DNA from: Candidatus Sumerlaeia bacterium
Lineage (GTDB): Bacteria; Sumerlaeota; Sumerlaeia; SLMS01; JAHLLQ01
Direction: 5' to 3'
Length of the DNA: 37,184 nt
Assembly: GCA_019634695.1 (NCBI GenBank)
Contig: JAHCAW010000043.1
Span: 1-37,184, forward strand
Shown: piece after piece, positions 16,079 to 22,516 of the stretch
How positions within the stretch are numbered: the first letter of the stretch is position 1
Layout of the letters: each line of letters begins with the position of its first letter
Program-made: the position numbers and the translations under genes
Notes under the pieces: model-generated
Database searches by the model: none
Told to the model about the DNA's origin: nothing
The model's input: the letters and a program-made list of their open reading frames with translations, nothing else

Positions 16079-17169
16079 AACTCGCCCTCGATCTTGCCGA
16101 ACGCGGCCTGATGCCCGACGCCGCGATTCGCTTCGGCATCCGCGCCCTGCTGTGCCAACGCCTTGCCGAGTGGGAGGGCCTGTCGCCCGAGGCCCGCGGC
16201 GCGCATGTCGAGCACTTCGTGCGCACGCTGCGCCAGAGCCCCGTCGCCGTCCACACGCGCGACGCCAACGAGCAGCACTACGAGGTGCCGCCGGAGTTCT
16301 TCGGCCTCGTCCTGGGCAAGCACCGCAAGTACAGCGGCTGCCTCTTCCCCCCGGGTGTGCGCGACCTCGACACGGCCGAGGCGCGCATGCTGGAGACCAC
16401 CTGCCGCCGGGCGCGCCTGCGCGACGGCCAGCGCATCCTCGAACTCGGCTGCGGCTGGGGCTCGCTCACGCTGTGGATGGCCGAGCACTTCCCCAACAGC
16501 CGCATCCTTGCCGTCTCGAACTCCGCGCCGCAGCGCAGGCACATCGAGCAGCAACTCGCCGCGCGCGGCCTGCGCAACGTCGAGGTCCGCACCTGCGACA
16601 TGAACGCGTTCGATCCCGGCGCGACGTTCGATCGCGTCGTCTCGGTCGAAATGTTCGAGCACATGCGCAACATCCCGGAACTCTTCCGCCGCGTCGCCGA
16701 GTGGCTCGATCCCGACGGCCTCGCCTTCCTGCACGTCTTCGCGCATCGCGAGTATCCGTACTACTTCGAGACCGACGGCGACGACAACTGGATGGGCCGT
16801 TACTTCTTCACCGGAGGCATGATGCCCTCGGACGCGCTGTACTATCGCTTTCCGGAGCACCTGACCGTCTGCCGCCACTGGGTGGTCGGCGGGCGGCACT
16901 ACGCGCGCACGGCCGATGCATGGTTGCGCAATCTCGACACCAACCGCGCCCGCGTCCTGCCGATCCTGAGCGCCACCTACGGCGCCGCCGAGGCGGAACG
17001 CTGGTTCCATCGCTGGCGCATCTTCTTCCTTGCGTGCGCGGAACTCTGGGGCATGGAGCGCGGACGCCAGTGGTGGGTCTCGCACTACCTGCTGAAGCCG
17101 ACGCAGCGCCTGCGTCAGTCGTCCGAGGTGCTTCGCAACGGAACGACGCGCGCGCTCGGCACGCGCTGA
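16075..17169 (+). CDS. Cyclopropane-fatty-acid-synthase-family methyltransferase (CNMT-like branch)
   Basis: This is a 364-residue SAM-dependent methyltransferase. The SAM-binding motif LELGCGWGSL is at about 122-131, a CFA-synthase-like YSGCLF Cys segment near 86-91 and VSVEMFEHM near 190. The C-terminal half has DNWMGRYFFTGGMMPS, CRHWVVGGRHYARTADAWL and IFFLACAELWGM, patterns I associate with coclaurine N-methyltransferase-like proteins and their bacterial relatives. So it lies in the CFA synthase superfamily but may not make cyclopropane rings. The GTG start overlaps the DUF1295 stop (GTGA), with AGGAG 11 bases upstream. The coupled reductase-like gene suggests methylation and reduction of a fatty-acyl or other lipid substrate (inference). 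Confidence 0.85.
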   Translation: MKLALDLAERGLMPDAAIRFGIRALLCQRLAEWEGLSPEARGAHVEHFVRTLRQSPVAVHTRDANEQHYEVPPEFFGLVLGKHRKYSGCLFPPGVRDLDTAEARMLETTCRRARLRDGQRILELGCGWGSLTLWMAEHFPNSRILAVSNSAPQRRHIEQQLAARGLRNVEVRTCDMNAFDPGATFDRVVSVEMFEHMRNIPELFRRVAEWLDPDGLAFLHVFAHREYPYYFETDGDDNWMGRYFFTGGMMPSDALYYRFPEHLTVCRHWVVGGRHYARTADAWLRNLDTNRARVLPILSATYGAAEAERWFHRWRIFFLACAELWGMERGRQWWVSHYLLKPTQRLRQSSEVLRNGTTRALGTR

Positions 17170-17176
17170 AGGGAAG

Positions 17177-18811
17177 CTACTCGAGCGGATCGGCCCCGGC
17201 GCCCTGTTGCTGCACCTGTTGCAGCAGGCGCGCGTTCTCGGCCCGCAGGTCGAGGTTGTTCTTGAGCGCGCCGCCGATGAGCAGCACGGCCAGCAGGGCG
17301 GCGCCGGCGATCGCCATCGACAGGCGCGTGCGGCGGCGCTGCTGCTCCGCCTCGGCCCGAGCGATGTCCGCCTCGATCAGGGCCACCTCGTGCTTGTCCT
17401 TGATGCGCTGGGCCAGCACGCGCGCGAGCGCGAAGTCGCCGCTCTCGACGGCATAGCCCGCATAGCGCACAAGAACCTGCTCGCGCAGCGTCCCGAGCTT
17501 CAGGTTGCGTGGCCACAGGTGCGCCGCCTGGTCGAGTTCCGACAGGCATTCGGCGAAAAACTCGTACGTGATGGCCCCCTCGCCGACGTGGCGCCGCAGC
17601 ACCGCGCGCGTGTGGCTGCCGGACATGTTGCTGTCGTTGCCCTTGCCGAAGCCCTGAAGCTTCAGCTCGAGCCGCGCCGTGATGTCGAGCGACTTGCGCC
17701 GACCCGACGCGCCGGTCAGATAGTCGTTGAGTCCCTTGATGAAGTGCTCGGCGGCGGCCAGGCGACGGGCCTGGTCGGGTTGCAGCGCCCGCATGGCAAG
17801 CTCTGCCAGCTCCGGCGGGACGATCCGGTCGACGGCGCGCTCGCGCGGGTCCTGCACCATGCCCGCGCGCGCCTTCTTCATCGACAGAATAGCCGTCGGC
17901 GCCTCGTGCGGATAGGTGCCCGTCAGCAGAAAGTACAACGTGCCGCCCAGCAGATAGACGTCCGTGCGGGTGGTTACGCGGTCGGCGGTCGAGAAGGTCT
18001 GCTCGGGCGCCATCAGGCAGGGGGTGCCGGCCGGGCTGGACGCGTTGAGCGTCGTCGGTATGTCGGCCGCCACGCGCGACAGAATCTGGTAGTCGCTCGA
18101 CATCTTGCGGACGCTGAGCGCCAGCCCCCAGTCCGTCAGCAGCACTTCGCCGAACTTGCCGACCATCACCTGCGAGGGCTTGATGTCGCGGTGGACGATG
18201 CCCTTGGAGTGCGCGAACGCGATGGCCTGCGCGACATCCGCCAGGATCGGCAGGTGCTTGTTCAGGAAATCCTCGGTCTGCATGTAGGGGGCATCTTCGC
18301 GGATGATGTCGCCCCAGGGCTTGCCGCGAATCATCTTCATCGCCAGCAGCGGGCGGCGCTCGCCGTCGATGCCAAGGTCGTAGATCGGCACGATGTTGGG
18401 ATGGTCGAGCTGCGCGGTGACGATCGCCTCCTGACGGAACTGGTACTCGAGCATCGCCAGTTCTTCGTCGCGGTGCTGCACCTCGACGTAGCGCAGGTCC
18501 TGGATGCGCTTGACGGCCACCAGGCGCCCCAGGCTGACCTGCACGGCTTCCCAGACTTCCCCGAATCCGCCCTGCCCGACAATCTCGCGCAGCACGAAGG
18601 TGCTCTCGGCCGGCGAGGCCTGCTCTCCCGGCCGACCACCATCGCCCCCCGCCGTGCGCGTCGTCGTCCAGACCGGCAGCCCCGTGGGCGGTGTCATCTG
18701 GTCGCGCCACGGCGTGGCACGCTGGCATGAGTAGGTCTGCACCGGATCCTCGGGGAGGTCCGTGGGCAGTTGCTCGGCGTCCTTCTCGCCAACCGGGTCC
18801 AATGCGTCCAA
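17177..18811 (-). CDS. Membrane Ser/Thr protein kinase
   Basis: The 544-residue protein has a eukaryotic-type kinase domain: glycine loop GQGGFGEV (79-86), Lys101 in VAVKR, catalytic HRD at 207-209, DWG at 227-229 in place of DFG, and a MAPEQ activation segment. The catalytic-loop Asn of HRDxKxxN is Gln214. After the kinase comes a helical region of about 180 residues, one membrane helix (about 494-513), and a short C-terminal coiled coil outside the cytoplasm. DWG kinases are frequent in planctomycete-like bacteria. The start is uncertain: the frame is open to a TTG at 18892. I chose the TTG at 18811 (GGAAGGG just upstream, and third-position GC rises there), and a GTG at 18742 is also possible. 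It converges on the methyltransferase gene. Confidence 0.85.
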   Translation of the reverse strand: MDALDPVGEKDAEQLPTDLPEDPVQTYSCQRATPWRDQMTPPTGLPVWTTTRTAGGDGGRPGEQASPAESTFVLREIVGQGGFGEVWEAVQVSLGRLVAVKRIQDLRYVEVQHRDEELAMLEYQFRQEAIVTAQLDHPNIVPIYDLGIDGERRPLLAMKMIRGKPWGDIIREDAPYMQTEDFLNKHLPILADVAQAIAFAHSKGIVHRDIKPSQVMVGKFGEVLLTDWGLALSVRKMSSDYQILSRVAADIPTTLNASSPAGTPCLMAPEQTFSTADRVTTRTDVYLLGGTLYFLLTGTYPHEAPTAILSMKKARAGMVQDPRERAVDRIVPPELAELAMRALQPDQARRLAAAEHFIKGLNDYLTGASGRRKSLDITARLELKLQGFGKGNDSNMSGSHTRAVLRRHVGEGAITYEFFAECLSELDQAAHLWPRNLKLGTLREQVLVRYAGYAVESGDFALARVLAQRIKDKHEVALIEADIARAEAEQQRRRTRLSMAIAGAALLAVLLIGGALKNNLDLRAENARLLQQVQQQGAGADPLE

Positions 18812-19009
18812 GGGGACACCCTTCCGGCTTCCGGGTTCTCGGGCAGCAGCCTTACAATTGTGGCGGATAACCCACCGCCCCCGATGCGGCAAGTAGGAAC
18901 TTGGCCGTCGGGCGGCGGGTCATGCCCGCCGGCACGGTCTCCGGTTGTGCCCGTCCCGCACCCTCTCCCTACGTTGCCCGCAGATGAAGCTGGAAGGGGA
19001 AGCAACCCG

Positions 19010-19921
19010 ATGGAAATTTGGCAAGCCGCCCTCGTCTTGATCCTGGCAGCGGTTCTCCTGCGCTATCTGATCAAGAACAAGCGCCGCTTCTGGAGGCGCC
19101 GGCGGCTGCGTCGTCACATGGACCGTCTGCTTCGCGGGCGGAATGGCGTGCGGATCGTCCGCCGGCTCGGCTTGGGCAACGTGGGTGCCGTCTATCTGGC
19201 GCATCTCGGCGAGGGCTGGCGCGAATCGCTCGGCGTGCGCTGGAGCACGCAGGCGCCGATGCCCGCCACCGTCGTGGTCAAGGGCGCGCAGTTCCGCTCC
19301 TCGGCCGCGACCTTGGAGATACTGCTCGCCCTCGCCGCGCGCATCGAGGCTCGAATTCACGAAGAGCCCACGATTCCCATCTGCCCCTTCCTCGCGCTCG
19401 GTTGGCTGGAGTCCGCCGACGGCCCGGTCGTCGTCGAGGTGATGCCGCTCGTCGAAGGCCCCAACGTTAGGACTCTGCTGAAGGAAGCAACGCAACTGAA
19501 TGCGGCCGAAACTCTTCGCCAGTTGGACGCGATCCTCGGCACCGTCGAACTGCTCGAAGCGGAAGGCTTCTACAACGCCAATCTCGACACGGAGAACATC
19601 CTGGTCGAGCCGTCGGGCCGCTGGGTGCGCATCGACTACGACACCGTGTCGCGCCCGGACGAGTTTCCGCTCATCCGCATGCGGCGGCTGGCGCGGCTCG
19701 TCTGCGCCGTGCTCGAGGCCCTTGCTGCGCGGCAGTCGCTCGCCCTGTCCGACGATCTGCTGAAGCGCCTGCGTTCCACGCGGGATGCGGACTTCGAAGC
19801 ATGGGAGAAAACCGGCGTGCCGCGGGACGCGCACGAGTGGCTCGTGCCGGACCCGCAAGCCCTGCGCCGCATCGTCCGCGATCTCCTGCAAATCGGCGAC
19901 CAGTCCGCCGGGAAGGCGTAG
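19010..19921 (+). CDS. Membrane-anchored pseudokinase-like protein
   Basis: The 303-residue product has an N-terminal membrane helix (about 4-20), a very basic stretch (KNKRRFWRRRRLRRH) and then a kinase-like fold. A glycine-rich loop RLGLGNVGAVYL (about 52-63) and Lys91 in TVVVKG are present. The catalytic loop reads NANLDTENILV, so Asn191 replaces the catalytic Asp and Asp193 replaces the following Lys, while Asn196 is kept. The DFG equivalent is D209-Y-D. These changes predict little or no phosphotransfer. ATG 19010 follows GAAGGGGA. It is divergent from the kinase gene across about 200 bases, which suggests joint regulation or partnership. The kinase-like call is my own reading of motifs, and no named family was recognised. 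Confidence 0.7.
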   Translation: MEIWQAALVLILAAVLLRYLIKNKRRFWRRRRLRRHMDRLLRGRNGVRIVRRLGLGNVGAVYLAHLGEGWRESLGVRWSTQAPMPATVVVKGAQFRSSAATLEILLALAARIEARIHEEPTIPICPFLALGWLESADGPVVVEVMPLVEGPNVRTLLKEATQLNAAETLRQLDAILGTVELLEAEGFYNANLDTENILVEPSGRWVRIDYDTVSRPDEFPLIRMRRLARLVCAVLEALAARQSLALSDDLLKRLRSTRDADFEAWEKTGVPRDAHEWLVPDPQALRRIVRDLLQIGDQSAGKA

Positions 19922-20567
19922 GTCGTCTTTCAATATGCTGCCGACCCCGGGCCAGCAGTCCAGTAGACCCGCTCACGCGGTCTTCCGAAACACAGTTCAG
20001 CACGCCGCCTGTCCGCCATCACTTGGTCAAGGCGGAATCCTCACGAATGGGGCGTGCCCTCCATCCTTTCGATGCGTCTCGCCACCAACAATCAATGCGT
20101 GCCATCCTTGCCAACCCCTGTCATCCTATCAGAAACCACATCGGGCATCGACATGTTTCCTTTTCGGCCAATGAGTGCGAAGCCGCCCTCAGCATGCTTC
20201 AGCATGCTCTTCCTTGCCCCCTGCTTCAGCAGGTGGGGAACGGACCCGAAACAAGTTTCCCGCAGCACGCTTCAGCGCGCTTTCTCGCGGCGGCAACTCC
20301 GTTCCGCTGAACAACTTATTCTTGATTGGCTGTCAGCCCATAGGTGAAGTCGCGCTGAAGCGCGCTATCAACTTATTTTCCTATTTACTCCCCCACCGGG
20401 TGAACCCGGGGGCAAAGAAGAGCGTGCTGAAGCACGCTGAGTGCATCATCCTGCCCGGCCGGCTCCGTGCGCTCCGGGTACTTCGGAGCAGGTGCCGTGG
20501 TCGCGTGTCGGCAACAGCAGGGCGCTCCAGCAAGCGACTGAAGAGGGCCATGCGATGGCAGAGAAAA
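19922..20567. other. Intergenic region between convergent genes, mostly a six-hairpin element
   Basis: This 646-base gap lies downstream of both the pseudokinase gene and the GNAT gene. It has lower GC than its surroundings, and the short frames in it do not look like protein. Positions 20188-20441 form a structured repeat element. The first 265 bases and the last 125 bases show nothing I can assign. Confidence 0.6.
20188..20441. repeat. 254-bp inverted element with six TTCA/TGAA-loop hairpins
   Basis: The terminal inverted repeats start CTCAGC(A/G)TGC and extend about 50 bases inward with few mismatches. Three hairpins on the left arm carry TTCA loops (20191-20208, 20220-20233, 20264-20281). 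Three on the right carry TGAA loops (20351-20364, 20396-20409, 20421-20438), in mirror order. The outermost stems are AGCATGC/GCATGCT and AGCGTGC/GCACGCT. The centre holds an AT-richer stretch. No target duplication is evident. Confidence 0.8.
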
Positions 20568-21554
20568 TCAACCCACCGGCTCGCGGTGCCAGATTTCGAC
20601 ATCGCGGCCGTCGCCGGCATCGGGCACGACACCGGTCGGCACGAAGCCAAACGTCCGCGGATCGACGGTCTCGTTCGTGCGCACCTCGCGATACCAGACG
20701 AGCCCTTCGCGCACGCCCTCGAGCACGCGACGGATCAGCGCCGGCTCGAGTCGCCGGTGGAAGGCTTCCACGAACAGATCGAACACGCGGAATCGCCCGG
20801 CGCCGCCGAACGAACGGTCCGGCAGGATCGACGCGAAACCCACCACGCGCTGGCCTGCGGCCTCCACCACCCATGCCCGCCGACGCGCACGCGCCAAGCC
20901 CTCCCGATAGAACGCGCCGAGCAATCGCCCCTCGAGCGCCGCCGGCCCGTAGGCGTTCATGCCTACCGATCGCACGAACGGGCGCCCCTCCTCCAGAAAG
21001 AACAGGTGCAGCGTTGGCCAATGCCGCCACTCGAACGGCATCGGTTCCACCTCGCTGTCCGGTTCCGTGCGTTGCTCCGCGAACACGCGCACCATCGACC
21101 CCGCCGCCTGACGCAAGGGCTCGTACCCGAGCGAGGCGTAGAACGCATGCTGGTGCGTGCCCGGGTGCGTATTGAGCTGGATCAGCAGGCCGCCACGCTG
21201 GTGGAACTCGTCGTGCAAGTGATCGAAGAGCGCCCGCGCGAGCCCCCGCCGGCGAAACTCCGGCATCGTGTAGACATGCCCCAGCAACGCGACGCCGCGA
21301 TGCTCCCACAGGCAGATGTTCGCGACGGGGCGACCGCCGATCTCCGCCAGATGAAAGCGCCACTCGAGCCCTTCGAGATGCCCCTCGCGCCCGTTCGTCA
21401 GGTAGTCGTCGATGTGATCGAGCCACGGCGTGCCCTTGTGGCCCAGCAGCCCCCGCACCGATTCGACGAACCGCGGGTCGAACTCCCGCCGGATCGTCAG
21501 CGCCACGGGCTCGGCCAAGCCGGCCAACCGCACGCTGCGACGACTCTCAACCAT
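20568..21554 (-). CDS. GNAT family N-acetyltransferase, probably two GNAT domains
   Basis: This is a 328-residue protein. The N-terminal half shows a clear acetyl-CoA-binding motif: VYTMPEFRRRGLARALFDHL (about residues 93-112), followed by HAFYASLGYEPL, the usual end of a GNAT fold. The second half (about 190-320) contains VVEAAGQRVVGFASI and a helix pattern that looks like a second, degenerate GNAT domain. Substrate is not predictable. The frame is open upstream, but the ATG at 21554 overlaps the end of the epimerase gene by 8 bases and gives a normal N-terminus, MVESRRSVRLAGL. Co-transcription with the epimerase is likely. A role in N-acylation of a sugar is possible but unproven. Confidence 0.8.
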   Translation of the reverse strand: MVESRRSVRLAGLAEPVALTIRREFDPRFVESVRGLLGHKGTPWLDHIDDYLTNGREGHLEGLEWRFHLAEIGGRPVANICLWEHRGVALLGHVYTMPEFRRRGLARALFDHLHDEFHQRGGLLIQLNTHPGTHQHAFYASLGYEPLRQAAGSMVRVFAEQRTEPDSEVEPMPFEWRHWPTLHLFFLEEGRPFVRSVGMNAYGPAALEGRLLGAFYREGLARARRRAWVVEAAGQRVVGFASILPDRSFGGAGRFRVFDLFVEAFHRRLEPALIRRVLEGVREGLVWYREVRTNETVDPRTFGFVPTGVVPDAGDGRDVEIWHREPVG

Positions 21555-22473
21555 GCGGCGTGCCCGCCTCGAGCGTTCGCCGCAGGCCCTCGTCCAGGGA
21601 GACCGTCGGCTTCCAGCCCAGTGCTTGCAGGCGCTCGCTGCACCCGCGCGAGTGGCGCACGTCGCCCGCCCGCGGCGGCGCATGCTCGACCGAAGAACTC
21701 GAGCCCGCCGCGGCAATGATCTTGCGCGCCAGATCGTTCACCGTGATGCGACTGCCGCAGGCCACATTGAGCAGGCCGGATCCGGTCGTCGCTCCCAGAA
21801 TGTTCGCCGCCACGACGTCGCCGACGTAGACAAAGTCGCGCGTCTGCTCGCCGTCGTCGAAGACGCGCAAGGGCTGGCCGGCCAGCGCGCGTTCGGAAAA
21901 GATCGCCACCGCCGCCGCGTAGGGCGACTTCGGATCCTGGCGCGGACCATAGACGTTGAAATAGCGGAACGCGATCGTGGGCACACCGAACGCCGACGCG
22001 TAGAGCGCCATGTAGTGCTCGCCGGCCAGCTTGGAAATCGCGTAGGGACTGGCCGGCTCGGGCAGGTCGCTCTCGCGGTGCAGCGGCCGGTCCACCATGC
22101 CGTACACCGCCGACGTGGAGGAGAAGACCACCTTGCGGACGCCTTCGGCGCGGGCGGCCTCGAGCACGTTCAGCGTGCCGCCGACGTTGATCTGCTCGGT
22201 CAGGTGCGGCTTCTCCATCGACTCCGGCACGGAGACCAGCGCGGCGAGATGATGGATGACATCGACGCCGCGGGCCGCTCGGCGCACGAGATCGGCGTCC
22301 TCGACGCTGCCGCGGAGGAACTCGCATGCCACGCCGTCGAGGTTCGACTCGTGGCCGGTGCGCAACGAATCCAGCACCACGACGCGCGCGCCGCGGTCGG
22401 CCCACGCGCGGGCGAGATGGCTGCCGATGAAGCCGGCGCCGCCGGTGATCAGAACGGAGGAGATGGAGGTCAT
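21547..22473 (-). CDS. NAD-dependent epimerase/dehydratase (UDP-sugar 4-epimerase-like)
   Basis: This is a 308-residue extended short-chain dehydrogenase/reductase. The Rossmann motif GGAGFIGS is at 11-18, VLDSLRTGHESNL follows, and the catalytic Ser region SSTSAVYG is near 118-125. The Tyr-x-x-x-Lys pair is Y144 and K148 in SPYAISKLAGE, and RYFNVYGPRQDP is the substrate-loop motif. The pattern is closest to UDP-glucose or UDP-N-acetylglucosamine 4-epimerases (GalE/WbpP type), which supply sugars for surface polysaccharides. Which sugar is used cannot be told from motifs. GAGGACTCC precedes the ATG. It lies 43 bases after the GHL10 gene and overlaps the GNAT gene, so the three may form one transcript. 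Confidence 0.88.
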   Translation of the reverse strand: MTSISSVLITGGAGFIGSHLARAWADRGARVVVLDSLRTGHESNLDGVACEFLRGSVEDADLVRRAARGVDVIHHLAALVSVPESMEKPHLTEQINVGGTLNVLEAARAEGVRKVVFSSTSAVYGMVDRPLHRESDLPEPASPYAISKLAGEHYMALYASAFGVPTIAFRYFNVYGPRQDPKSPYAAAVAIFSERALAGQPLRVFDDGEQTRDFVYVGDVVAANILGATTGSGLLNVACGSRITVNDLARKIIAAAGSSSSVEHAPPRAGDVRHSRGCSERLQALGWKPTVSLDEGLRRTLEAGTPHG

Positions 22474-22516
22474 GGAGTCCTCGGAGGGAAGAGTGGTTCC
22501 GCGTTGAACACGCGCG

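Noticed and set aside
20188..20441. Possible CRISPR-like array because of repeated hairpins
   Set aside because: The units are 14-18 bases, unevenly spaced, of differing sequence and arranged as an inverted set. There are no regular spacers and no cas genes.
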